Source: Enterococcus sp. DIV2402
GTDB taxonomy: Bacteria; Bacillota; Bacilli; Lactobacillales; Enterococcaceae
Direction: 5' to 3'
DNA length: 64,000 nucleotides
Assembly (NCBI RefSeq): GCF_017426705.2
Contig: NZ_CP147251.1
Span: 2,633,501-2,697,500 of the forward strand
Positions 53,653-62,367 of the stretch are shown here, piece by piece. Position numbers and translations under genes: made by a program. Position 1 is the stretch's first letter. The number at the start of each line of letters is the position of its first letter. The notes beneath the pieces are model-generated. The model saw only the letters and a program-made list of their open reading frames with translations. It ran no database searches and was not told the DNA's origin.

Positions 53653-53737
53653 CAGGGAAATGAATTTATCCATATAACTTTGTTTGGCGCAGTCGGAGCT
53701 ATGCTGTGCCAAATAAATTCAATCCCTGTTGCTTTTT
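53653..53737 (+). other. Large imperfect hairpin with T-run
   Basis: CAGGGA (53653) to TCCCTG (53728) forms the base, TGAATTTAT/ATAAATTCA the middle and TTTGGCGCAG/CTGTGCCAAA the top of one long stem with an 11-base loop; TTTTTT follows. It may be a strong terminator or a structured RNA. It is absent from the other repeat copy. Confidence 0.5.
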
Positions 53738-53977
53738 TGTGATTCACCACAAAAATGACAAACTGTCCATGTTCGACTTTGCGGACACAGGGAGCAAATT
53801 AAGACAAGGTGACTGGCGGATGAAAAGAGTCACCAAATATTGAATCGATTTTTTGTCACTACAAAAGAAAAGAAGAACCCTTATATATCATCGAATTCTT
53901 CTTAAAATCATGGTATAATTTAAGTGGCAGTAGAGTTTGTGACGGTGGCTAATCTTATTCGAAAGGTGGTGGTGCTT

Positions 53978-54040
53978 ATGAACATGAGTGCTAAAATCTT
54001 TAGAGAGGAGACGCCTTTTTGTCAGTCGCTGAAGCGTTAG
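53978..54040 (+). CDS. 20-residue leader ORF overlapping the toxin, copy B
   Basis: MNMSAKIFREETPFCQSLKR with the same ribosome site and the same overlap with the toxin start as copy A. Two of 20 residues differ. Confidence 0.5.
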   Translation: MNMSAKIFREETPFCQSLKR

Positions 54041-54126
54041 GGCTAATGATTGCGTTCGGTTCTTTTACCGCAACGATTATCTTTGGTATCCTATCCGCAG
54101 TAAAAGACGACAAAAAAAAGAAATAA
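54019..54126 (+). CDS. Type I toxin, small hydrophobic Hol_Tox/TxpA-like peptide, copy B
   Basis: TTG start, 35 residues, identical DNA to copy A across the reading frame. The -10 box TATAAT lies near 53914. Being intact in both copies, while almost everything around is decayed, suggests selection or very recent duplication. Confidence 0.75.
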   Translation: MSVAEALGLMIAFGSFTATIIFGILSAVKDDKKKK

Positions 54127-54231
54127 CCGTCCTCTTTAGCCAGTCGACGATTATTTCTATAAAATAATTAAACCTGGTCACCGTCTTAAACGGTGCTGCT
54201 GGAAGAGTTGTTCGCGCAACTCTTCCTTACA
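54112..54231 (-). ncRNA. Antisense RNA antitoxin, copy B
   Basis: Minus-strand promoter TTGAAA (54261-54266), 17-base spacer, TATAAT (54238-54243). Ends at the AAATAATCGTC/GACGGTTATTT hairpin and eight T, as in copy A. Several bases differ between the copies in the segment after the toxin stop, so the two antitoxins may not cross-react fully. Confidence 0.65.
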
Positions 54232-54270
54232 TAAAGAATTATATCATGGAATGGATCAAATTTCAATTTA

Positions 54271-54314
54271 GAGAAGTAAAAATCGGCCTGTTTAGGTTGC
54301 TACTTCTCTTTTTT
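54271..54314 (+). terminator. Terminator of the toxin mRNA, copy B
   Basis: GAGAAGTA and TACTTCTC form the stem base, TTTTTT follows. The loop region differs from copy A, while position and strength are kept. Confidence 0.7.
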
Positions 54315-54350
54315 AATTTACAAATCTCTCTCAAAATACACTATGATAAT

Positions 54351-54518
54351 CTACTTCGATACAGGCAGATTGACGCTGTGTCCTTTTTTCGTTAAGTAAT
54401 AACAAACTTGTTTTCCGTTATATAATTTATCTATCATTTCTTGTTTAAATAATTTTTGGATATGATGATCATTTGATTTATTCGCCAGAACAAAATAATT
54501 ATAGAGTAATGGATTCAT
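54351..54518 (-). CDS. Small hypothetical protein, 55 residues
   Basis: ATG 54516-54518 with AAAGGAGGAC 5 bases upstream. It reads MNPLLYNYFVLANKSNDHHI, then QKLFKQEMIDKLYNGKQVCY and ends at TAG 54351. Basic and soluble. Not recognised; the strong ribosome site supports a real gene. It lies between the toxin locus and the integrase relic. Confidence 0.5.
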   Translation of the reverse strand: MNPLLYNYFVLANKSNDHHIQKLFKQEMIDKLYNGKQVCYYLTKKGHSVNLPVSK

Positions 54519-54696
54519 CTATGTCCTCCTTTCAAATTTCTTACCGGTCGACAGTCCCTGACTACAAGACTAGGTGAAAGGGCGTTGTCGCAGGGGTAGT
54601 TATGAGTTTTCTCTTTCAATTTTTAAAGAGAACGGAAAGAGATAGTTGAGACCCCACGGACTGGGGTAGGAGTTGATTCCCTTCTCACTACACCAT
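54519..54696. other. GC-richer segment with three short hairpins
   Basis: CCCTG/CAGGG (54556-54595), CTCTTT/AAAGAG (54611-54630) and ACCCCA/TGGGGT (54651-54667). No ORF. It could be a structured RNA or a plasmid-type origin remnant. Confidence 0.3.
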
Positions 54697-54806
54697 ATGA
54701 TAAAAGAGCAACTCGGACATGCGTCTATACAAACAATTTATGATTTATATGGACATCTTTATTCAAACAAATTGATACAGCGAATCGATTAGATGCTCTT
54801 TATTAA
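54697..54806 (+). pseudogene. Tyrosine integrase C-terminal relic, copy B
   Basis: MIKEQLGHASIQTIYDLYGH then LYSNK; after a one-base shift IDTANRLDALY. These are the GHAS and active-site Tyr blocks of a Tn916-type integrase. Only the last 35 codons remain. It stands 105 bases from the tRNA-Leu fragment, so it probably belonged to an earlier element at the same site. Confidence 0.75.
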
Positions 54807-54910
54807 GAAAATTTAGCTAAACTTGAAAAATTTAAAATAACATACAATAGTCCCAAAAAGCAAAAAAAGATATAGCTACGAATCGTCTAGAAACGTTGCT
54901 ATATCAGTTA

Positions 54911-54963
54911 TACCGGCGGCCGGGGTCGAACCGGCACGCCCGTGAGGGCACTGGATTTTGAGT
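54911..54963 (-). tRNA. 3' fragment of tRNA-Leu(CAA); attachment site of the element
   Basis: Minus strand: ACTCAAAATCCAGTG (anticodon loop with CAA and 3' strand of its stem), the variable arm, GTGCCGGTTCGACCCCGGC (T arm) and GCCGGTA (3' acceptor strand). The 5' half (acceptor, D arm, 5' anticodon stem) is missing and replaced by element DNA from 54964. This is what remains at the far end when an element integrates into the 3' part of a tRNA gene. It is not a functional tRNA. Confidence 0.8.
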
Positions 54964-55371
54964 TTTACCGCTCTTATTACTATAGGTCAATCTGACAAAA
55001 ATAAATAAGACTATACCCACTTATAACCGATTTAAACAAGTTATGGGTTAGCCATCTAAGATATTTTTTGGAAACTCTAATTGTCCGTACACTTATACAA
55101 GTTAATGATACCACCTATTTCTATCCTTGTCCACTATTTTTTAGCTAGATTTAAGTTAGATGATTGCCACTCTCGTATCTTCTTTGCTCAGTTTGATTAG
55201 ATGAATCATTTCAAACACAGATGAATGTCTCAAACCGACTTTCACTATACATAGATGGTTGGAAAATCATAGGATATCTAATGCTTGAATCGGTGTAGAA
55301 CCCCTACCCTAGATTGTTGGAATTTTCTGCTTTCTACAAATTAAACCGCACTTTTTTAAAACTATTTTTGT
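54964..55371. other. Left end of the element, no gene seen
   Basis: 400 bases without a credible ORF or repeat. Some mixed TG-rich words but no clear structure. Confidence 0.35.
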
Positions 55372-55851
55372 TCAAATGATTTTTAAAACCTTAAGTATTA
55401 AATTTACAACTGGTAAAAAAACTGGTATAAGCTTTAAAATAAGTTCTAAAGTTTTCCCTTTCTTTGTTTTAATATTTCCTCTTATAAAATTTCCTAAGCT
55501 AAATATTCCCACAAAAATCCCATACAAAGGAATTACCGAAACGATTAATAAAACTAACACGCTCCATTCATTGAGTAAAGAAAAATTTTTTAAGAGCAAA
55601 ACAATTCCATAAATGATATAAAAAATTGCCATTGCAACGGCAAAATTATCAAATATTTTTTTGTTACCTAACATTTCTTCTACTGAATACGCGAAAAATA
55701 CTGAACTTATCATTAATATCACAGTAGTTACCCCTCTTGACCAACTAAAAAGATATTCATCAGGTAAAATATAAATAATACCTGCTAATGCCATAAAAGC
55801 AAAAGCTAATGAATAGCCACTATAATCTTGTTTTTTCTCATTCTCAGACAT
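55372..55851 (-). CDS. Putative four- to five-helix membrane protein
   Basis: 159 residues. A charged N-terminus (MSENEKKQDYSG), then hydrophobic segments LAFAFMALAGIIYILP, VTTVILMISSVFFAY, FAVAMAIFYIIYGIVLLL, WSVLVLLIVSVIPLYGIFVG and a C-terminal LKLIPVFLPVVNLILKVL. AGGGGAG precedes the ATG. No family recognised. As cargo of an integrative element it might be an immunity, exclusion or host-protection protein, but nothing in the sequence proves it. Confidence 0.6.
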   Translation of the reverse strand: MSENEKKQDYSGYSLAFAFMALAGIIYILPDEYLFSWSRGVTTVILMISSVFFAYSVEEMLGNKKIFDNFAVAMAIFYIIYGIVLLLKNFSLLNEWSVLVLLIVSVIPLYGIFVGIFSLGNFIRGNIKTKKGKTLELILKLIPVFLPVVNLILKVLKII

Positions 55852-57223
55852 CTATATATTGCTCCCCTTAAAAATATTCGATACTTATATAATACCTGAA
55901 TAGTTCTAATATATCTATTTGTTCTGATTTGATTCTTTTCTTCTTTTCAATAAAACTTCTGAAATAGTTGTATTGATAGTTATCTATGCGATACCAATTC
56001 TTTATTGTGTAACCTGAAGAATCACTTCTTTTCTCCTAGTCATTTTATTTTTTGCATTAGAGAATGACCTCACCTTGTTCTTTCCGTCCTACAAACTAGA
56101 AACTCTGATTTTTACCCTTAGATACACACTTGGGGTACATTCGTCTCTTTGAGGGACTCCTTTCCAAATCAGCTAGTTTTCTTTCTATATCCACCACCCT
56201 ATTTTTTCACCTTCTTTGAGATGAAGATGAAAATTACTTCTGACACCTGTCATTTTTCATCTCCAATAACATGATTTTTCACCCCCACCCACATAACTTT
56301 TTTCTCCAAATCAGCTTCTTTAATAGGCAATGGAAGAAATAATTGTGTGGCTATGGTCATTTGTGCCATCTGCCACAGCCACCAACAATAGGGCAATCAG
56401 GCAACCTCAAGATGAATTTTGCCATTTACTACAGATACGGATTGGCATGACCATTTTTCTGCACAAGCATTCTTCTTTCCTTAACTCACCCTTCTTTCAG
56501 CCATCAAATGTAGAGAAGTTTCTTCTATTGTAAATACCCTTTCTCCACCCACTGATAGCTAAGTAACCTAAATTCAGCCTGCTCCCCATCAGCTAAGCTG
56601 ATTAACTCAAGATAAGCTGAAAGTAGCACGAAGCCAAGCTGATTTCAAGTAAGATGAGGAATCTCTTCCTGCAATTCTTGCTCAAATGCTTGATATCTTT
56701 TCTATTATCCATCTGACTATCAAGCCTGCATACAGATAACTATTCTAGCCAACTAAAGCCAACAGTATCACAGGAAGAAAAGCATTAGATAAGTAACTTG
56801 GTACTTTTATCCCTCTAAAGCCCAACCCTCCAGTAAATCTATAAGCAACATGAAATTTTATCTCTAGATTTTAACAGCAGAGACATAGGGTATCTAACCA
56901 GTATAACGAAAGGAGTTGACCAAAAAATGAACACCAAAAGGAGTCCAACTGGCAAATAAGGCAAGACCCAAAATCCCTATAGCTAGATGAAATTGAGTCA
57001 AGCGACTTTAATGGCTCGTAAATGACTTCTTAAATAACACCAGTTAGATAGGGATTTCACCCCAAAAAACTTTTCAAATTCGTGGTATAGACTGGGTTAT
57101 CTAGGAGTAACTATCAGGCAATAATATAGATGTAGTAGCTACTCAACAAATATCAAACTGTCCCACACTTTTGGCGCAAAAAGTCACTAGAACAGAGAAA
57201 AAAAGAAACAAAAACAACTCTAG
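55852..57223. other. Long intergenic region of the element
   Basis: Nearly 1.4 kb without a supported gene. There is an AGCT-rich cluster near 56600 (ATCAGCTAAGCTGAT palindrome and related words). It may hold origin or transfer sequences; I cannot identify any. Confidence 0.35.
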
Positions 57224-57331
57224 CCATTGGTACAACCGACTTTCCACCTATTAAAAGACCAAATCCCTTGATACTCTTAACTTCTAGCTATTTTGAACAA
57301 TGATCAGTATGTTTTACTGGGGGTCGTAGTA
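57224..57331. repeat. Direct repeat flanking rep (left copy), with intact nick sequence
   Basis: About 105 bases repeated imperfectly at 59137-59243 (CCATTGGTACAACCGACTTT, AGACCAAATCCCTTG, ACTGGGGGTC). At its right end the minus strand reads TACTACGACCCCC. Confidence 0.7.
57319..57331 (-). promoter_or_regulatory. Predicted Rep nick site (double-strand origin)
   Basis: Minus strand TACTACGACCCCC equals the nick sequence of pMV158-family rolling-circle plasmids (TACTACG/AC followed by a C-run), and the adjacent gene encodes a Rep of that type. The surrounding 57300-57600 is GC-rich and can form hairpins (for example around GGCTTTGCC), as origins do. Confidence 0.65.
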
Positions 57332-57727
57332 CGAGGCTTGGCAGATTCGTTTTAGCCATTTCATCAGCACATCTCCCCTCACTGGGGTACTGTAGAGCCA
57401 AAACAGGGCGCAAGGCAGATTTTCCTCCGAGGAAAGAGAAAGACATTCGCTCTTTATTGTGGACACTAAGAAGCGTCCTAAAGACGTCAAGAGGCATTTT
57501 TCCTTTTGGCGGTGGCTGTCTCAGGCTTTGCCTGTGGAGTACCCAAAACCAAGACCCCAGTACTGGGCTGAACGCTGAACATTTTCTTGTCGCCCTTACT
57601 CCTGCAAAGGATTGTGGCAACTATTAAGTAAGAAATCGAGTGGCTCAAGGGATTCAGGCTCTTTAGGCATGGAGATTGGCTTGTACCATAAAGCTAGAAA
57701 CATAAACTAAGAAAAGAGGAATATATT

Positions 57728-58615
57728 ATGCCAAAAACTACAAGCAAACAAGCAACACCTAGACACAGAAACTGGATATTTATTGTCTATCCAGATTCAG
57801 CACCTGAGAATTGGAGAGATATTGTAACAGATATTGGTGCATCATGGGGGCATAGCCCTTTGCACGATAAAGATGAAAATGAATATGGCGGAGCTAAAAA
57901 GCCTCACTACCATTGCCTTATCAAATTTAATAGCCTAAAGTCTCACAGACAAATGCTAAGCATAACTGGTAAACTCCATGCACCAAATCCGCAACCTTGT
58001 GAGTCTATTGTAGGAAAAGTAAGGTATTGGCTCCATCTGGATAACCCTGAAAAGTATCAATATGAGCAAGAAGACATAAAAGCCTTTAACGGCTTAGATA
58101 TTAAAGAGATACTAAGACCAAGTAAGACAGAACAAACTGCCATGATGAGAGAAGCAAGAGCGTTCATCAGAGAAAATAATATCAAAGAGTTAAAAGACTT
58201 TATGGACTATGCAGATAAAGAAAAACCCGAATGGGGCTACGTCATCAATAAATACCACTGTGGTATCAGAGACTATATCAACAGTAGCAGATATAGTTCT
58301 AAGCACCAGCAAAATGAAGAATACGAAGGGCTACGCTTGATTCGGACTTTTATTAAAGAGAATGGTATCACAGAGATAGCTAACGTGTATGACTTTTTAG
58401 ATGAAACTGCACCTCAATGGGGGTACTTAATGGAGACGAAGTATCTTGAAATCAAGAACTACCTAGAAAGTACGATACGCCGAAATAAGCACAAAGTGCA
58501 GTTAAATTCTCTTGATACTCCTAAACAAACGAACATCATACCTTTAGTACCAAAAGGAATTGATTTGGAGCTATGGGCATTAACAATAAAGGAGTATCAA
58601 GAGTCTTGTCTCTAA
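57728..58615 (+). CDS. Rolling-circle replication initiator, pMV158/RepB type (Rep_2)
   Basis: 295 residues. N-terminal HUH endonuclease domain: WIFIVYPDSAPENW, SPLHDKD, the metal-binding KPHYHCLIKF, and VRYWLHLDNPEKYQY with the candidate catalytic Tyr. The C-terminal part holds two tandem repeats of about 50 residues (FIRENNIKELKDFMDYADKE...WGY and FIKENGITEIANVYDFLDET...WGY). AAAGAGG precedes the ATG. It would nick the origin and start replication of the excised circle. A copG-like repressor gene is not seen upstream. Confidence 0.88.
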   Translation: MPKTTSKQATPRHRNWIFIVYPDSAPENWRDIVTDIGASWGHSPLHDKDENEYGGAKKPHYHCLIKFNSLKSHRQMLSITGKLHAPNPQPCESIVGKVRYWLHLDNPEKYQYEQEDIKAFNGLDIKEILRPSKTEQTAMMREARAFIRENNIKELKDFMDYADKEKPEWGYVINKYHCGIRDYINSSRYSSKHQQNEEYEGLRLIRTFIKENGITEIANVYDFLDETAPQWGYLMETKYLEIKNYLESTIRRNKHKVQLNSLDTPKQTNIIPLVPKGIDLELWALTIKEYQESCL

Positions 58616-58724
58616 TATTTCAGTAACGTTGTCCATTTTAAGTTTTTATCAGAAATCTAACTCCTGATAAATCTACAGACAGTAAGACAAATGTGATTTC
58701 AGTAGATTATGGCTAATTTAATGT

Positions 58725-58770
58725 AAGGAGGAAATCTACCTAGTATGAAAAATAGGTATTTCCTCCTTTT
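58725..58770 (+). terminator. Terminator of rep
   Basis: AAGGAGGAAAT and ATTTCCTCCTT with ACC/GGT above form the stem; TTTT follows. Confidence 0.8.
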
Positions 58771-59136
58771 AGCTTTCAATCAACTTTGATAAGCTGTCCT
58801 ACTTCTATACTACTATTTCATGCCATAGATAGTGGGGGATTTTTATAGATATTGAAAGAATGAATTCAATCAATAAGACTATTAAACTTTCCAAGTATGG
58901 CTAATAAAATCAGATAAATCAAAACACTAGAAAACCAAAGGTACTTTTTCATAGCTCAAGGTTAGATACTAAAAAAGGTAAGTCAATCAATAAGAATATT
59001 AAATTTACCATGCGTAACAGATTTACCAAATTTGAAAGGTATAAATCACAGCTAGCAATCGTATCAGACCAAAGGCAAGTTGCTTATCTCGGGTATCAGC
59101 AATGAAACAGCTTCTGACCATCACTACCACCGCAAT
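58771..59136. other. Intergenic, nothing recognised
   Basis: About 365 bases between the rep terminator and the right direct repeat. No ORF with a ribosome site. Confidence 0.35.
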
Positions 59137-59243
59137 CCATTGGTACAACCGACTTTCCACCTTAAAAGAGACCAAATCCCTTGGTACACTTGACTTTCAT
59201 CTATTCTGAACAGTGATCAATATGTTACTGGGGGTCATAGTAT
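59137..59243. repeat. Direct repeat flanking rep (right copy), degenerate nick sequence
   Basis: Matches 57224-57331 with scattered changes. Its nick-like core reads TACTATGACCCCC on the minus strand (59230-59242), one base off the active sequence. Confidence 0.65.
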
Positions 59244-59304
59244 CTGCCTACTATCCTTCTATCATGCTATTAGCCATACTTGGGGTACTTACTAGCTACT
59301 TATC

Positions 59305-61197
59305 ATGATTAATAAATATGTAGTAGTCTTTTACGCAAGAAAACATTTGCTTTTCTCTATCTTCCATGGGAAAATTATTTTTGTGAGGAAAGGAGGAACC
59401 AAGGAGAGAACAACGATTAAAAAACTTACTTTTACAAAAAAGCGCTCTATTCAGCTTATCATTGCTACTTTAGCAGTCTTAGGAATCTTACTAGCCATGA
59501 GTTTTCATTCCCAGAACAGAGTGAAAAGCTCTCTTAACTCTTTCAATGAACGCTGGAAAGAAATTGAATCAGAGGAAAACCTAAATTTGAGTTTATTGAA
59601 TCCTAAAAATAACAAGTATATCTCATTAACAACCGGTAAGAAGATGGATAAAGAGAATAAAACAAATTTTCTCCCTTCTCAATTTGAAAAGCAAAAACAA
59701 ATTAAGAGAATCAGCCATGATGAACAACTCTTATCAGATTTAGGAAATGAATACAGTAAAGCGGGTAATATTGCAGATACTTCCAAAGAATTTTCGATTG
59801 AAGATGAACAGAAGCGGTTAGATAAAATGTACGCCTATTTTGATGGTCTGACTACTGAGGGGAAAAATCAATTTAAGCCTGTAAAAGATAGCTTAGATAG
59901 GGCTAAAAAATCATTGGAAATAATTAGTGACTACAACAAATCCTACTATATCCCAATTGAAAAATCAGACCTAATACCTACTGCCTATAAATTTCCACTA
60001 AACACAGATGTCGCAAAACAATACTATAAAAAAATCTCTGACGAATTAGATTACAGCTATGATGGCTATAATCCAAATGAAGATACAGAAGAAAATACTA
60101 CATCTGATATTCGAGAAACTGATTGGGATAACGGCGCTTATGGTATTCTATCATGGGGAGAATCACTATACAGATATTATCTTGATTTAGAAGGAAGACC
60201 CGAAGCAGCTTCTGCACTCAAGGATAATTTAAACTTAGATGGATTTACCGCTGACATTGTTGATGGTCAATATGCTAAAAAAGAAATGGAAAAGCAAGAT
60301 CCGAATGATATGTCTAAAGAAGAGTTAAACAGAAATTTAATCTATTCATTGGCTTCTAGTGGATACTATGAGCGTGCGACTCAAAATGATGATGAAACTA
60401 CAACTAGTGTCATTACACCCTCTTTATGGGTACTTCAAAAGAACGGCAAAATAGTACTAAAAGCTTCATTCAATGAATTAAGTACTGCTAATGATGTAGA
60501 GACAGCCTCTGGAACATACTCCATAACTGATACGAATACAAAAGAAACCTTTGATATTACCATTAAGAACAATGATGATGGCTCTTATCATGTAACAGGA
60601 CAAACTCCTGTAGGTGAAATCAATCATGATTATTCACCACTATCAAATAAAAGTACCAAGAAAGATGATAATTCGACAAGTGAAGAAGTTCTGTCATCAG
60701 CTAATGTCAGTAAAGAAACGATGGATAATGCAACTATAGAAAGCTATTGTCATTTATTCAGTGGTAAATTTATAACAAATAACCTTGATAATCATACAGC
60801 TAGTTATTTCAATGAATCTCCTAAAGGTTGGAGATTTGAAGACAGTAGCAAACTACTAATAACTGCCGAATTTCTTGGAGTTGCTAACAGTTTTGCAGAT
60901 GGAACAGTACAGTTTAAAATGAAAGATAATGAATCAAGTAAAGAGTTTCTTCTGAATATAACGCCAAATAGTGATTGGGATGGGTATAAACTACAAGCAG
61001 ATACGCCTGTAGGAAATCTAACTGGCGATTATATCGCTGTAACCAGTAATAAAAATACTCGACAAAAACAATCAGATAAAGCTTATGAAGAGAAGCAACA
61101 AAATCAATCAGATGGGAATAAAAACGACACAGACCCTAAAGGTGAAAAATCATTACAGGGGTATACTGGTGAAGATGCAACTAATCCATTTGATTGA
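59305..61197 (+). CDS. Membrane-anchored extracellular protein with two internal repeats
   Basis: Up to 630 residues. One membrane segment near 52-66 (IQLIIATLAVLGILLAM) after basic residues, so the rest lies outside the membrane. A charged linker (WKEIESEENLNL...) is followed by a helical region with DWDNGAYGILSWGESLYRYY, then two related domains of about 70 residues ending in TPVGEINHDY and TPVGNLTGDY, and a hydrophilic tail. The start is unclear: ATG 59305 lacks a ribosome site; a GTG at 59382, or a start after AAAGGAGG near 59395, is more likely. Streptococcal-type cargo, function unknown. Confidence 0.65.
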   Translation: MINKYVVVFYARKHLLFSIFHGKIIFVRKGGTKERTTIKKLTFTKKRSIQLIIATLAVLGILLAMSFHSQNRVKSSLNSFNERWKEIESEENLNLSLLNPKNNKYISLTTGKKMDKENKTNFLPSQFEKQKQIKRISHDEQLLSDLGNEYSKAGNIADTSKEFSIEDEQKRLDKMYAYFDGLTTEGKNQFKPVKDSLDRAKKSLEIISDYNKSYYIPIEKSDLIPTAYKFPLNTDVAKQYYKKISDELDYSYDGYNPNEDTEENTTSDIRETDWDNGAYGILSWGESLYRYYLDLEGRPEAASALKDNLNLDGFTADIVDGQYAKKEMEKQDPNDMSKEELNRNLIYSLASSGYYERATQNDDETTTSVITPSLWVLQKNGKIVLKASFNELSTANDVETASGTYSITDTNTKETFDITIKNNDDGSYHVTGQTPVGEINHDYSPLSNKSTKKDDNSTSEEVLSSANVSKETMDNATIESYCHLFSGKFITNNLDNHTASYFNESPKGWRFEDSSKLLITAEFLGVANSFADGTVQFKMKDNESSKEFLLNITPNSDWDGYKLQADTPVGNLTGDYIAVTSNKNTRQKQSDKAYEEKQQNQSDGNKNDTDPKGEKSLQGYTGEDATNPFD

Positions 61198-61767
61198 CAC
61201 TAAACTAAATACCTTTTTCCTCACACTAGGAGTCCTTTTATTAAAAAGACCCATGTGAGCGAGAATTCGCCATATCAAGCCTACTACGCTCTTTCCATAC
61301 GTCGAAAAACATCCCAAAAATCCCCTTGGCTACCTTGAAATCTTCTCCTAGCATTATCATACCCCACAACAGAAAAATCGCTTAAAACGAATTTTTTGAC
61401 CTTTTTGTACTGCCCTTTATTTGAATGATATACAGCGCATTACAAAGAAGTCAAAGAGCAAATAACTATAATGATAGCACTAGAAATGTTGGTTTATCAA
61501 CGTCTCTTGTGTTTTTTAGTCTGCCTTGTTCTTACCTTTATCTTATTAATTTCCGTTTTTAATTACTTGTACTTTCTTATTCAGACAAAGGACTGTCTAC
61601 TGTCAAATAACAAGTTAATCACTTGAAAAGAAAGTAAAGAGGAGTCCTTTTAATATTATGACACCTCGTGAATGTAAGATTTTCTAAGGCTACCTTCTTT
61701 CCTCTCTAAAAGTAGGAGCGATTTTTTATCACTTCCTAAATAAGACGAATAACAGGAGGTCATCAAT
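61198..61767. other. Intergenic region before the compact recombinase
   Basis: 570 bases. Contains two copies of AGGAGTCCTTTTA-like words (near 61227 and 61641) and GGACTGTCTACTGTC near 61591, possibly recombinase-related sites. No gene seen. Confidence 0.3.
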
Positions 61768-62367
61768 ATGGCTAAAAGACAAATGCACAACGTACAACCA
61801 ATCAAGGATTCAAATGTACTTAAACAGGTACAGGATACTCTCTTAGATAGTTTCAAAGCTGGACGCAGAAATTACACCATCTTTCAACTTGGCAAAGCAA
61901 CTCTTCTAAGAGTCAGTGATGTATTGGCGCTTGAATATTCAGATGTATTCACAGATACTGGGGTACTAAAAGAGCGTGCCAACATCACTGACCAAAAAAC
62001 GGGCAAGCCAAACTCTCTTTATCTGAAACCAATAGAAAAAGAACTCCTTCTTTATCAAGAATGGCTACAAGAAAGTGAGATTCAAAGCCAATGGCTCTTC
62101 CCTTCTCTCTCCAATACAGACAAATGTATCACTAGAAAGCAATACTACAAAATCATGCAGAAGACTGGCAATCTCTTAGGCATTAATTACTTGGGGACTC
62201 ATACCATGAGAAAGACAGGTGCGTACAGAGTCTACGAGCAGACCAACTACAATATCGGCTTTGTCATGAAACTACTGAATCACTCTGACCAAAAGTCCAC
62301 CCTAAGTTATTTAGGACTAGACGAGGTACAGAAAGAAGAGCTTCTTGACACGATTAACTTCGGTTAA
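61768..62367 (+). CDS. Compact tyrosine recombinase (catalytic domain only)
   Basis: 199 residues with the full catalytic set: Arg in TLLRVSDVLALEY, Lys in TDQKTGKPN, HTMRKTG (HxxR), His in LNHSDQKSTLSY and Tyr in SYLGLD. The N-terminal core-binding domain of normal integrases is missing, as in FimB/FimE-type proteins. AGGAGG precedes the ATG. It could resolve element multimers, invert a DNA segment or cooperate with the integrase. It lies between the surface protein gene and xis/int. Confidence 0.85.
   Translation: MAKRQMHNVQPIKDSNVLKQVQDTLLDSFKAGRRNYTIFQLGKATLLRVSDVLALEYSDVFTDTGVLKERANITDQKTGKPNSLYLKPIEKELLLYQEWLQESEIQSQWLFPSLSNTDKCITRKQYYKIMQKTGNLLGINYLGTHTMRKTGAYRVYEQTNYNIGFVMKLLNHSDQKSTLSYLGLDEVQKEELLDTINFG

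Larger units (their letters stand above)
53871..54250 (+). repeat. Direct repeat copy B containing the toxin-antitoxin locus
   Basis: Nearly identical to 11496-11876, same orientation, with all functional elements preserved. It gives a substrate for recombination that would delete about 42.4 kb. Confidence 0.85.

Noticed and set aside
54911..54963. Functional tRNA-Leu
   Set aside because: The 5' acceptor strand, D arm and 5' anticodon stem are absent.
56330..56533. 67-codon plus-strand ORF in the long intergenic region of the element
   Set aside because: No ribosome site and no protein-like pattern; chance open frame.
57288..57620. 110-codon minus-strand ORF in the GC-rich region near rep
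   Set aside because: No ribosome site, unusual composition (many Pro, Ser, Arg), and it overlaps the predicted nick site and repeat; more likely origin DNA.
61656..61856. 66-codon minus-strand ORF over the start of the compact recombinase
   Set aside because: It overlaps a well-supported gene in antisense and lacks a ribosome site.
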